From positions 1 through 64,000 of the forward strand of contig JADCER010000010.1 in assembly GCA_020249925.1 (NCBI GenBank): DNA of 64,000 bases, written 5' to 3'. Source of the stretch: Roseomonas sp. Its GTDB lineage: Bacteria; Pseudomonadota; Alphaproteobacteria; Acetobacterales; Acetobacteraceae. Below, piece after piece: positions 19,856-28,098 of this stretch; within the stretch, counting starts at the first letter, position 1; each line of letters begins with the position of its first letter. The translations under genes were made by a program, and so were the position numbers. The notes below the pieces were generated by a model that was not told the DNA's origin, did not search any database, and saw only the letters and a program-made list of their open reading frames with translations.

Positions 19856-20827
19856 ATGATGCAACGCAGAACAGCGCTGAGCCTGGCCTTGGCGGCAGGG
19901 TTTGCCCCGAATGTGGCGCGCGCCCAGGCCTGGCGGCCAACACGGCCGGTGCGGCTGATCGTGCCCTTCGCGCCCGGTGGGTCGAATGACATTGTGGGGC
20001 GGATCATCGCCGAAGCGGCCGGCAATATTCTGGGCCAGCCCGTTGTGGTGGAAAACCGCGCCGGTGCTGGCAGCGTGATTGGCGCGGAACATGCCGCGCG
20101 GTCCCCGGCCGATGGCTATACGATCCTGATCAATAGCGCGCATGCATCGGTGCCGGCGCTGGTCGCGCGCGTGCCTTATGACACCATCAATGATTTCGTA
20201 GGCATCGCTGTGGCTGGGTTTTCGCCGCATGTGCTGGCGATCAATCCGCGCACGCAAGCGACGAGTGCAGCGGAGCTGATTGCGCTGCTGCGCGCCAATC
20301 CGGGGCGCTTGAATTTCGCCTCTGCCGGGATTGGCAGCGGCGTGCATTTGGCCGGTGAGATCTTCCGCGGCATCAGCAATACGCAATTCGAAATGGTGCA
20401 TTATCGCGGCGGCGGGCCAGGTGTGGCGGCGTTGGTGAGTGGTGAGGCGCAATTCGGCACGCCCACCATGGCATCCTCCCTGGGTCAGGTGCGTGGCGGC
20501 GGCCTGCGGGCGCTGGCGGTGGCATCAAGCCAGCGCAGCCCTGCATTGCCGAATGTGCCAAGCGCGACCGAAGCGGGCATTCCAGGCTTCATTTTTGAGG
20601 AATTCTTCCCGATGCTGGCGCCAGCCGGCACCCCGGCCCCGATTGTGGCCGCTTTGGGGGCAGCCTTCCAAACCGCCATTCAGCAAAGCGCCCCGCGCCT
20701 GAATGAATTGGCCGGGGTGGTGCCGCGCGCTGGTTATGAAACGCCAGAGCAAGTCATGAATCTGGTGCGCGAAGGGGTGAAGACCTACACGGATGTGCTG
20801 CGCGCCGCTGGCGTGCGGCCGGAATAA
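19856..20827 (+). CDS. Bug/TctC-family periplasmic substrate-binding protein
   Basis: This 323-residue tripartite tricarboxylate transporter receptor has a signal peptide (ending around NVARAQAW). The family pattern is PTRPVRLIVPFAPGGSNDIVGR, here in two parts, then the ligand-loop region SPADGYT and the C-terminal EQVMNLVREGVKTY helix. Bug proteins bind carboxylates; no TctA/TctB membrane genes are nearby, as is usual for orphan Bug genes. Its last 216 bases are repeated at 21688-21903, evidence of a former tandem paralogue. Confidence 0.93.
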   Translation: MMQRRTALSLALAAGFAPNVARAQAWRPTRPVRLIVPFAPGGSNDIVGRIIAEAAGNILGQPVVVENRAGAGSVIGAEHAARSPADGYTILINSAHASVPALVARVPYDTINDFVGIAVAGFSPHVLAINPRTQATSAAELIALLRANPGRLNFASAGIGSGVHLAGEIFRGISNTQFEMVHYRGGGPGVAALVSGEAQFGTPTMASSLGQVRGGGLRALAVASSQRSPALPNVPSATEAGIPGFIFEEFFPMLAPAGTPAPIVAALGAAFQTAIQQSAPRLNELAGVVPRAGYETPEQVMNLVREGVKTYTDVLRAAGVRPE

Positions 20828-21075
20828 GCGGCGCCATTACGTTGGCGTGTTCCGCGTAATGGGGGTTGCGCCGGGGGCACAGAGGCGCTGCTTACTGTGC
20901 TGTCGTTACGCCGTGGTGCTGTTTGAGGGGATCAGACTCACTCAGTTGCAGGCGACCACTGGATTGGCCTGGGATTTCATGTCAGTTGCGCTGGTATTCT
21001 GAGGCAGCGGCACGCAATTGGTGAGGCACGCGAATCCCAGCCAATGCGTACGCGTCTAAGCCTAAGGAGCCCTAT
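20828..21075. other. Gap between intact Bug gene and foreign ORF
   Basis: These 248 bases hold no supported gene. The first ten bases continue the similarity seen after the second Bug copy (taagcgg at both stops), and the rest is unrelated. The stretch is probably part of the insertion or deletion that replaced the front of the second Bug gene. Confidence 0.4.
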
Positions 21076-21678
21076 GTGAGTGCTGAATTGACAAAACGAG
21101 AAGTAGCGAGACGGCAACTTGGGGCAGCGTTAGCGCTATTTCTCGACAACAAAGATCCAGTAGCTGTGCACGTTCTTGCCCGCGGCGGCGGCGAAATAGC
21201 GCACCGGCTCGCCGAAATTGCAGGTGCTGAAACGTTTGAAGCTCACATTCTCGCGACATTTTCCGAGTTTGATCAACGCAAGCTAGCTGAGCTGCGCAAT
21301 AAGTATTGGAACGCGTTCAAGCACGCAACAACACACAATGGAAAGGATCGCAATGACGCCGAAATTCTTGGCACATTCTCCGATGAAGCGAACGATGATC
21401 ACCTCTTTTTTGGTTGGTATGATTTTGCCAATACGGGGGCGAGTTGGCCAATTGAGGCGCAGGTATTTCAGGTTTGGTACTTCGCCAAACGCGCTGACAG
21501 GCTAAGCGACGCTGTTGATCTAGCCAATCTCACTGTTTTGTTTCCTGAACTGTCCAAGCTCGACCGGTCAAAACAAAAGGCCCGTTTACGGAGTGCGATC
21601 CAGCGCTACCGACGACGTCGGGACATTATGGGAGACCGTCGAATTGACCCACGTCCGCTTGTCTTGGGGCCTTTCTAA
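21076..21678 (+). CDS. Conserved hypothetical protein inserted between Bug copies
   Basis: The 200-residue protein is soluble, with no signal peptide. It starts at a GTG with TAAGGAGCC upstream. Distinctive patterns are NKYWNAFKHATTHNGKDRND and the acidic/aromatic FSDEANDDHLFFGWYDF block. I recall similar proteins in many bacteria without assigned function. The RN...KH patch is loosely reminiscent of HEPN proteins but the spacing does not fit the Rx4-6H motif. Base composition is lower in GC than its neighbours, and it ends nine bases before the truncated Bug sequence. It therefore looks like inserted cargo. Confidence 0.7.
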   Translation: MSAELTKREVARRQLGAALALFLDNKDPVAVHVLARGGGEIAHRLAEIAGAETFEAHILATFSEFDQRKLAELRNKYWNAFKHATTHNGKDRNDAEILGTFSDEANDDHLFFGWYDFANTGASWPIEAQVFQVWYFAKRADRLSDAVDLANLTVLFPELSKLDRSKQKARLRSAIQRYRRRRDIMGDRRIDPRPLVLGPF

Positions 21679-21687
21679 CCGGGCGGT

Positions 21688-21903
21688 ATGCTGGCGCCAA
21701 CCGGCACGCCGCCGGCGGCGGTGGCGGCACTCGGCACCGCATTCAGGGCCGCCATTCAGCAAAGCGCGCCACGCCTTGGTGAATTGGCGGGGGTGGTGCC
21801 GCGCGCCGGGTTTGAAACGCCGGAGCAGATCATGAATCTGGTGCGCGAAGGGGTGAAGAATTACACGGATGTACTGCGTGCCGCTGGCGTGCGGCCGGAA
21901 TAA
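21688..21903 (+). pseudogene. C-terminal remnant of a second Bug/TctC gene
   Basis: The 71 codons match the last 72 of the intact Bug gene at 19856-20827 almost residue for residue (AAIQQSAPRL, ELAGVVPRAG, VLRAAGVRPE). No signal peptide or N-terminal lobe is present. Similarity begins abruptly at ATGCTGGCGCC, so the start-like ATG is an internal methionine of the parent gene. The original N-terminal part has been lost and the 200-residue gene sits in its place. Confidence 0.85.
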
Positions 21904-21919
21904 GCGGGGTTTGGCATTG

Positions 21920-21946
21920 GGCGCGCCCTGGCTTTCGGGGCGCGCC
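21920..21946 (+). terminator. GC-rich hairpin after Bug remnant
   Basis: GGCGCGCCC (21920-21928) pairs perfectly with GGGCGCGCC (21938-21946) around a nine-base loop. It lies 17 bases after the Bug stop. No T-run follows, so it may be a weak or factor-assisted terminator. Confidence 0.55.
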
Positions 21947-22172
21947 TTCCTGCGTTGATGCCTGTTACAGTCTGTAAAATCATCATCTGGCGCCATTGCG
22001 GATCGCTGCGGCGCCTTTCGCAAAACAGCGTCGTGACATCTTGAACTTTATGCCCTTGCGGCCCATCTGGCTCTTCGTTGGGGTCCGGGCCCCTCTGACG
22101 GTCAAAGAAATTCCGTCATGTCGGACACCTTCCATCTGACGGCTGCACGAAGGCGCAGCCTGCACCTGGGAG

Positions 22173-22646
22173 ATGTCTATGTCGTATCAGTACCCTTCAT
22201 CGCCCTATGGCCTCGCCGAAAAGCCTATTCGGTGTAATGGTCAACGCGAAGCTGCGCTTGCGCGGCTTGAGCGTCTTGCCTGGCTTTTGGACAGCGCTAT
22301 CAGTGTGCCTGGCACGTCCTTCCGCCTGGGGGCGGATGCGCTGGCCAACCTGCTGCCTGGCCTTGGCCCGCTGGTTTCAAAGGGCGTATCCGCCTGGCTG
22401 ATCCTTGAAGCATGGCGCTTTGGTGTGCCCCGCAGCCTGCTGCTGCGCATGTGCGGCAATATCGCGCTGGATGCGGCAATCGGCGCCGTACCCGTGCTGG
22501 GCTGGGCCGCGGACGCCTTCTTCCGTGCCAACCGGCGCAATATGGCGTTGCTGCGCGCAGCAGTTTCTGCCGGCATGCAGCACCCTGCGCGCCCTTCACC
22601 GCTTGTTCGGACCCAGCCCCGCGCCACGCGGCCGGCCACGGCTTGA
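22173..22646 (+). CDS. DUF4112 membrane-associated protein
   Basis: The 157-residue protein fits DUF4112: LAWLLDSAISVPGTSFRLG followed by GADALANLLPGLGPLVSKG, then a hydrophobic pair of segments and GAVPVLGWAADAFFRANRRN. The family is membrane-associated and of unknown function. It has a GGGAGATG ribosome site region immediately before the ATG. terC starts 34 bases after its stop, so the two may be co-transcribed. Confidence 0.85.
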   Translation: MSMSYQYPSSPYGLAEKPIRCNGQREAALARLERLAWLLDSAISVPGTSFRLGADALANLLPGLGPLVSKGVSAWLILEAWRFGVPRSLLLRMCGNIALDAAIGAVPVLGWAADAFFRANRRNMALLRAAVSAGMQHPARPSPLVRTQPRATRPATA

Positions 22647-22680
22647 ACAGAACCTTATCCCTCGAAAACTGGAGATTGGC

Positions 22681-23727
22681 ATGATCGAGTTCCTGACAGG
22701 TAGCTTTCTTGCCACGCCCGTCTGGATGTGGCTGCTTTTCATCGGCGTTGTGGGCTTATTGCTGGTTCTGGACCTTGGCGTGCTCCACCGCGAGGCCAAG
22801 GAAATTGAAGTGAAGGAGAGCCTGATCCTCTCCGCGCTTTACATCGGCCTTGGGCTCGCCTTCGGCTTCTGGGTCTGGTGGAGCTTCGACAATCTGAAGC
22901 CCGAGGGCGTTGGGCTGGATGGTGCCACTGCCGCGACGCTGTATTGGACGGGCTTCATCGTTGAGAAGACGCTGGCGATGGACAATGTCTTCGTCATTGC
23001 GATGATCTTCACCTATTTCGCGGTACCGCGCATCTATCAGCATCGGGTGCTTTTCTGGGGCATTCTGGGCGTGATCGTGCTGCGCGCGATCATGATCGGG
23101 CTGGGTGCGACCATTGTCTCCCAATTCTCCTGGGTGCTCTATGTCTTCGCGGTCTTCCTGATCTTCACTGGCGTGAAGATGTGGGTGATGGCCGAAGCCA
23201 AGCCCGACATCGCCAAGAACCCGCTGCTGAAGTTCATGCGCCGGCGCTTCAATGTGACGGAGCAGCTGCATGGCGAGAAGTTCTGGGTGAAGCAGGCCCA
23301 TCCGCAGACAGGCAAGGCGGTGTGGTTCATGACGCCGCTTTTCCTGGCGCTGGTCCTGGTGGAAGTTGCCGATGTGATCTTTGCGGTTGATAGCGTGCCG
23401 GCGATCTTCGCCATCACGACCGATCCGTTCATCGTCTATACCTCAAACATCTTCGCCATCCTTGGCCTGCGTGCGCTTTACTTTGCGCTGGCTGCCATAG
23501 TGCATCGCTTCCACTACCTGAAGTATGCGCTTTCGGTGCTGCTGGTCTTCATCGGTTCCAAGATCTTCATCGCGGATCTTGCGTTCCCGGAGACAGGCAA
23601 GTTCCCGCCTGCCTTGTCGCTTTCCATTACCTTCGCGATCCTTGCGGCTGGAATTGCGTGGTCGCTGTGGAAGACCCGCGGTGGCAATGGCGGTGGTCCG
23701 AAAACGCAGACCGTAGCTGCGGAGTGA
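22681..23727 (+). CDS. TerC/Alx-family integral membrane protein
   Basis: This 348-residue protein has about nine hydrophobic segments. TerC-family landmarks are the two acidic membrane motifs EKTLAMDNVFVIAMIF and EVADVIFAVDSVPAIFAIT, a central loop with VTEQLHGEKFWV, and a basic C-terminal tail. Alx and related proteins export manganese and affect pH or tellurite responses. The ATG at 22681 is preferred; an upstream extension would overlap the DUF4112 gene. A strong hairpin follows the stop. Confidence 0.93.
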   Translation: MIEFLTGSFLATPVWMWLLFIGVVGLLLVLDLGVLHREAKEIEVKESLILSALYIGLGLAFGFWVWWSFDNLKPEGVGLDGATAATLYWTGFIVEKTLAMDNVFVIAMIFTYFAVPRIYQHRVLFWGILGVIVLRAIMIGLGATIVSQFSWVLYVFAVFLIFTGVKMWVMAEAKPDIAKNPLLKFMRRRFNVTEQLHGEKFWVKQAHPQTGKAVWFMTPLFLALVLVEVADVIFAVDSVPAIFAITTDPFIVYTSNIFAILGLRALYFALAAIVHRFHYLKYALSVLLVFIGSKIFIADLAFPETGKFPPALSLSITFAILAAGIAWSLWKTRGGNGGGPKTQTVAAE

Positions 23728-23735
23728 CAAAGCTT

Positions 23736-23763
23736 GGGCGGAGGCGCCAATGCGCCTTCGCCC
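23736..23763 (+). terminator. Hairpin terminator after terC-family gene
   Basis: GGGCGGAGGCGC pairs with GCGCCTTCGCCC at 11 of 12 positions around a CAAT loop, beginning 9 bases after the stop. The following T content is modest (ggctttgatg), so it is a probable rather than textbook rho-independent terminator. Confidence 0.65.
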
Positions 23764-23984
23764 ATGGCTTTGATGAAGATCGATTGGCGCGCGGCCGGGG
23801 TCTTGCCCAAGCTTGCAACGGTGCCATGACGCACCGCGCATCCAGGCGACATCAGGATTGCGCGCTTGCCGCGGCGGAGGCTTTGGCAGGAAGCGCTTGC
23901 CCTGGCAGCACGAATTCTATTGACGCTTCCCCCCGCCGCCCCATAGCCTTCCGAAAAATAGGGAAGTCTTAGTGGAGGAAAGCA

Positions 23985-24962
23985 ATGTTCGGGAAAGTCA
24001 ATCGTCGGAATCTACTGGCGGGCGGGCTTGGCGCTGCGCTGCCCCTGCCTGCATTTGCGCAAGGCGAATATCCAAGTCGGCCCATTCGCGTGGTGATTGG
24101 CTTCCCGCCTGGTGGTGGCGTGGACACGATCGGGCGGCCCACCTTTCAGCGGCTTGGCCAAAGGCTGGGTCAGGCGATCGCGATTGATAATCGCGCCGGG
24201 AATAACGGCAATATCGCCATGGATCATGTCACGAAATCACCGGCCGATGGCTATACGCTGTTCTTTGGCAATGTCGGCAATTTCACCACGCAAGCGCTGT
24301 TTCCCAATCCGGGCTTCGATACGATACGTGATTTCGCCTATATCTGCCGCGTGCATATCGGTCCACTCGCGATTGCAGTGCCGGCGGATTTCCCCGCGCG
24401 TACGCTGCAGGAATTTCTGGATATCGCGCGCCGCCGGCCCGGTGAATTGAATTTCGGTTCCGGTGGTTCAGGCGGGGTACCACATTTTGCCTTTGAAATT
24501 CTGAAGCAGCGCGTTGGGTTTGATATTGTCCATGTGCCCTATCGCGGCAGTGGACCGGCCTTGCAGGATCTGCTGGGGGGGCGGGTGCAATTGATGGTGG
24601 ATGGCTATGGGCTGATGCGTGGTGCGCATGAAGCGGGGCGCGTGCGCGTGCTGGCTATCACATCTCGCCAGCGGCACCCGAATTTGCCCGATGTGCCAAC
24701 AGTGGATGAGGCAGGTGTGCCTGGCTATGAATTCACTTCCTGGTCTGCCATTGCCGCGCCAGCGGCCACACCGCCTGCCATTTTGCGGCGCCTTGAAGAT
24801 GCCATGCGCTGGACCATGGAAAACACCGACCTGCCGCAAACCCTGCTTGGCTTTGCCACCTTCCCGGCTTTCGCGCCGGGCGCCGAGATACGAGAGCTTG
24901 CGGTGAAGGAACGCGAAACCTGGACCCGCATCGCGCGGGAGGTGAATATCCGCGCCGACTGA
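23985..24962 (+). CDS. Bug/TctC-family periplasmic substrate-binding protein
   Basis: This 325-residue exported protein has a signal sequence with an RR pair (NRRNLLAGGLGAALPLPAFAQ in two parts). The Bug fold follows: YPSRPIRVVIGFPPGGGVD, SPADGYTLFFG and NVPTVDEAGVPGYE-like segments. GTGGAGGAAAG precedes the ATG. It is unrelated in detail to the other Bug gene in this window. It lies just upstream of a 3-oxoadipyl-CoA thiolase gene, so an aromatic or dicarboxylate ligand is conceivable but unproven. No TctAB genes are nearby. Confidence 0.92.
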   Translation: MFGKVNRRNLLAGGLGAALPLPAFAQGEYPSRPIRVVIGFPPGGGVDTIGRPTFQRLGQRLGQAIAIDNRAGNNGNIAMDHVTKSPADGYTLFFGNVGNFTTQALFPNPGFDTIRDFAYICRVHIGPLAIAVPADFPARTLQEFLDIARRRPGELNFGSGGSGGVPHFAFEILKQRVGFDIVHVPYRGSGPALQDLLGGRVQLMVDGYGLMRGAHEAGRVRVLAITSRQRHPNLPDVPTVDEAGVPGYEFTSWSAIAAPAATPPAILRRLEDAMRWTMENTDLPQTLLGFATFPAFAPGAEIRELAVKERETWTRIAREVNIRAD

Positions 24963-25054
24963 TTGGCAAGGCAGGGTTTCTGGATGATGATGGCGCGTGC
25001 AAGGCGCGATCCGTAACACTTGGTCGCGCCATCAGGAATCGAGGAAACGAAACC

Positions 25055-26257
25055 ATGCCCGAAGCTTTCATCTGCGCCGCCCTGCGTACTCCGATCGGCC
25101 GTTACGGTGGCAGCCTTTCTGCCGTGCGCACGGATGATCTTGGCGCGGTGCCGCTGAAGGCGCTGATGGAACGCCACGCTTCCGTGGATTGGGCGGCGGT
25201 GGATGATGTCATTTTCGGCTGCGCCAACCAGGCGGGTGAGGATAACCGCAATGTCGCGCGCATGGCGCTGCTGCTCGCTGGCCTCCCGCAAGCGATCCCG
25301 GGCAGTACGGTGAACCGGCTTTGCGGTTCAGGCATGGATGCCGTGGGCATTGCCGCGCGCGCCATTCGCGCGGGCGAAGCTGAATTGATGATCGCGGGCG
25401 GCGTTGAGAGCATGTCTCGCGCGCCTTTCGTGATGCCAAAGGCCGAAAGTGCCTTTTCGCGCAGCAATGCGATTTATGACACCACCATCGGCTGGCGCTT
25501 TGTGAACCCGGCCATGCACAAGCGCTACGGTACCGATTCTATGCCGGAAACAGCGGAGAATGTCGCCGCCGACTACAATATCGCGCGCGAAGATCAGGAT
25601 GCCATGGCGCTTCGTTCCCAGGCGCGGGCGGCGGCGGCGCAGAAAAATGGCCGGCTGGCCAAGGAAATCGTGCCTGTCACCATCCCTTCCCGCAAGGGTG
25701 ATCCGGTGGTGGTGAGCGCTGATGAACATCCGCGCGAAACCTCCATGGAGGCTCTCGGCAAATTGAAGCCGGTGGTGAAGGCGGATGGTACGGTGACGGC
25801 GGGGAATGCCTCGGGTGTGAATGACGGCGCCTGCGCGCTGATTATCGCGAGCGAGGCGGCGGCGAAGCGCCATGGGCTGACGCCGCTTGCGCGTTTTGTC
25901 GGCGTGGCGACAGCGGGTTGTGCGCCGCGCGTGATGGGGATTGGACCGGTGCCGGCGACGCAAAAACTATTGGCGCGCCTTGGCATGACGCAAGACCAGA
26001 TGGATGTGATTGAATTGAATGAGGCCTTCGCGGCGCAGGGCCTGGCCGTGCTGCGCGGGCTTGGCATTGCCGATGATGATGCGCGTGTGAATCCGAATGG
26101 CGGGGCGATTGCGCTTGGTCATCCGCTTGGCATGAGTGGTGCGCGGCTGATCGCGACCGCCACGCATGAAATGCAGGAACGCGGCCTGAAGCGCGCCTTG
26201 GCCACCATGTGCATCGGGGTGGGGCAGGGGATCGCGACAGTGTTGGAAAGGGTTTGA
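25055..26257 (+). CDS. pcaF: 3-oxoadipyl-CoA thiolase / acetyl-CoA acyltransferase
   Basis: This 400-residue thiolase cleaves 3-oxoadipyl-CoA with CoA to succinyl-CoA and acetyl-CoA, the last step of the beta-ketoadipate or phenylacetate routes. The catalytic cysteine lies in NRLCGSGMDAVG, the histidine in ALGHPLGMSGAR, and the second cysteine in MCIGVGQG. EAFICAALRTPIGRYGG is the typical PcaF/PaaE start. No other pca or paa genes are nearby, so a general thiolase role remains possible. Confidence 0.9.
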   Translation: MPEAFICAALRTPIGRYGGSLSAVRTDDLGAVPLKALMERHASVDWAAVDDVIFGCANQAGEDNRNVARMALLLAGLPQAIPGSTVNRLCGSGMDAVGIAARAIRAGEAELMIAGGVESMSRAPFVMPKAESAFSRSNAIYDTTIGWRFVNPAMHKRYGTDSMPETAENVAADYNIAREDQDAMALRSQARAAAAQKNGRLAKEIVPVTIPSRKGDPVVVSADEHPRETSMEALGKLKPVVKADGTVTAGNASGVNDGACALIIASEAAAKRHGLTPLARFVGVATAGCAPRVMGIGPVPATQKLLARLGMTQDQMDVIELNEAFAAQGLAVLRGLGIADDDARVNPNGGAIALGHPLGMSGARLIATATHEMQERGLKRALATMCIGVGQGIATVLERV

Positions 26258-26290
26258 TTTACCCTTTGCTGCCACAAGGGCGACATTGAG

Positions 26291-26309
26291 AAGCCGCGAT
26301 CTGTGGCTT
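26291..26309 (+). terminator. Rho-independent terminator after thiolase gene
   Basis: AAGCCGC pairs with GTGGCTT (one G-T wobble) around GATCT, followed by tttcttgcc. It lies 34 bases after the thiolase stop and separates it from the small repeat-protein gene. Confidence 0.7.
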
Positions 26310-26340
26310 TTCTTGCCTTAGGCACATGAAGGATCGCCCG

Positions 26341-26649
26341 ATGATGCTGCTGCGCGCCACGTTTCTTGCACTACTCATCACCACCAGCGCTGCCATGGCG
26401 CAGCAAATGGTGCCGGCGCGCAACGGGTCCTGCCCATCGGGCTCCAGCCATGCGGGGTCTGGTTATTGCCGGTCTTCCTCCGGCGCGGGGTTTGTCGCTG
26501 CGCAGAACGGTTCCTGCCCTTCCGGCACCAGCCATGCGGGGGCGGGCTATTGCCGGACGGATGGGCGGACGGAATATGTGCCGAGCCGGGGCGGTTCCTG
26601 CCCTTCCGGTACCAGCCATGCTGGTGCGGGGTATTGCAAGGGGCGTTGA
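26341..26649 (+). CDS. Small exported Cys/Gly/Ser repeat protein
   Basis: The protein has about 102 residues. A hydrophobic signal peptide (LLRATFLALLITTSAAMAQ) is followed by three tandem copies of a unit of about 25 residues with core NGSCPSGTSHAGAGYCR. Each unit has two cysteines 12 residues apart, suitable for one disulfide per repeat. I prefer the ATG at 26341 (AAGGA upstream) over the ATG at 26326. The family is not one I can name. The arrangement suggests a small periplasmic or surface protein. Confidence 0.7.
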   Translation: MMLLRATFLALLITTSAAMAQQMVPARNGSCPSGSSHAGSGYCRSSSGAGFVAAQNGSCPSGTSHAGAGYCRTDGRTEYVPSRGGSCPSGTSHAGAGYCKGR

Positions 26650-26677
26650 AGCCCCAGGATTACGGGAGAAGCGATCA

Positions 26678-26860
26678 ATGCAAGCCATCGGAAAGGCGCT
26701 CGGCCAAAGCCTCGATCAGGCGACCTATGCGGGCTACCGCTTGGGGTTTGAAGCGGCGCGGGAAGAAGCGGCTTTGCTTGCGGAATTGGCCGGGCAGGCG
26801 GCACTTGCCGCGCAGCTTCGCGCCATGCGGCCCTTGCCCGATAAAAGCAATGCGCATTGA
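26678..26860 (+). CDS. Small hypothetical protein
   Basis: A 60-residue frame starts at an ATG with CGGGAGAAG upstream, 28 bases after the repeat protein. It is Ala/Leu/Glu-rich and probably helical (AAREEAALLAELAGQAALAA), with no signal peptide. I do not recognise it. Support comes from the ribosome site, spacing and coding-like composition. Confidence 0.45.
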   Translation: MQAIGKALGQSLDQATYAGYRLGFEAAREEAALLAELAGQAALAAQLRAMRPLPDKSNAH

Positions 26861-27229
26861 TCTTGCCCCGCCCATGCATGCGCGCAGCCTGATCGGCACA
26901 ATGCGTCAGAGAGTTCTGTCGCCCCAGGCGTGCAACGCTTCGGGGAAGCCTTTCAGAAGCCTCAAGGGCGCCTTCGGCCTGCGCATGATGTCGCGGCCTG
27001 GCCGATTGACACCATTACGCGCAGCAGCCGCACCGCCCGCGCACGGGTTTCGGGGGAGAATTTGCGCATTGTGCTGCTCATGAGGGTTGCATCATATTTG
27101 GCGATTGGAGCGGATGGCTTACCTGGGGTGGTCCAAGGGGGGCGCGTAACTTAAGCAAATGGGTCCTCTGCAAAGCTGGGGCGGTTCACTTGCCTTCTGC
27201 CGAGATTCGTGGCATCCGGATTTTTGTGG
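26861..27229. other. Gap before tRNA-Gly with an IS3 relic
   Basis: No intact gene is visible. The only recognisable item is the short minus-strand transposase-like fragment at 26962-27081. The rest up to the tRNA shows no structure I can support. Confidence 0.4.
26962..27081 (-). pseudogene. IS3-type transposase OrfA N-terminal relic
   Basis: The minus strand from 27081 reads an N-terminus with RKFSPETRARAVRLL, the characteristic start of IS3-family OrfA (helix-turn-helix) proteins. Similarity then stops and the frame ends after 39 codons. No inverted ends were found. A short chance match cannot be excluded. Confidence 0.4.
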
Positions 27230-27304
27230 GCGGGCGTAGCTCAGGGGTAGAGCACAACCTTGCCAAGGTTGGGGTCGAGGGTTCGAATCCCTTCGCCCGC
27301 TCCA
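27230..27304 (+). tRNA. tRNA-Gly (anticodon GCC)
   Basis: The acceptor arms GCGGGCG (27230-27236) and CGCCCGC (27294-27300) pair fully, with discriminator T and an encoded CCA at 27302-27304. The D arm reads GCTCAGGGGTAGAGC. The anticodon stem CAACC/GGTTG encloses TTGCCAA, placing GCC at 27262-27264. The T loop has the normal GTTCGAATC. Confidence 0.97.
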
Positions 27305-28098
27305 GTCGCCACCTAGCCGAACCGGCTTAGCGCCCCAGGCGACCACCTAAATCCCCTTGAAAACAAAGCTTTTTCTGGCGAGCTTGAGGGTGCTCAAGCG
27401 GAACGTTTCGGCGTTTTCTCTCCAAACCGGCGAATTCTCTCCAAAGCTTGAGGGTAGGCCGATTTTTCCAACAAGGTTTAACGCGTTGATCTGAAATGGT
27501 TTTGGCTATGCTGCGGTGCAGCGTGGTTGGGGAATGGACTGGTGGGGCGGTGGGGGCTGGGGGCGGAAAAAGGGGCTGAACTCCGTAGTTTGACAGGCCG
27601 CCTCGCCCCAGAGCGCTCCAAATTGGCTCCGGCTCGGTGCTTGGGTCACATCTTGGTCTTCCTGTCGCTCATCAATGAGGGCTCGCCTCGAGCCAGCACT
27701 TTCGCCATCAAGGCGCCAATTGAGCTGCTCCGCTTGTCACTTGCTGAGCAAACGCGCGCAACATCGCTAGCGCCAGGCCGAAGATATGGGTTGCAGTTTG
27801 CACTATGGTGCACTGAATTCAATGACTTAGGTGCAAACCTAGGCGCATAGCGCTGCAAACCTACACCCAACCTTACCCCGACAGGCATTGACCAACCTCG
27901 GCCTGATCCACCGCGAAATTGAATGGCAGCCCTATTGAGGAGGGGTGCCTTGAACAGTTGAGCCTGGGCATATCCCGAGGCTAGCCCTTTTGGGAACCAG
28001 AAAAGACCGGTGCGGCCGGCTTTCATTGACGGGAAAGGCGGTTCCTCATTAGCCTTGACCTCACGAAATCAAGAACCCTTGGGAAGGTCTCGGGCACC
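27305..28098. other. 794-base gene-poor stretch downstream of tRNA-Gly
   Basis: No frame here looks genuinely coding. There is a perfect hairpin GCTTGAG-GGTG-CTCAAGC at 27383-27400. AGCTTGAGGGT occurs again near 27439, and TTCTCTCCAAA occurs twice near 27416-27438. Such degenerate sequence next to a tRNA gene is typical of an old integration site, but no integrase or duplicate of the tRNA 3' end was found within the window. Confidence 0.4.

Noticed and set aside
21947-22172. yybP-ykoY manganese riboswitch ahead of the TerC-family gene
   Set aside because: Manganese exporters of this family often have one, but the conserved motif blocks could not be found and a DUF4112 gene intervenes.
27119-27346. 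Minus-strand 75-codon frame containing SGRRDSNPRP
   Set aside because: It is the antisense translation of tRNA-Gly, a well-known spurious protein.
27527-27850. 107-codon plus-strand frame after the tRNA
   Set aside because: No ribosome site or recognisable pattern, and an equally long opposing frame covers it.
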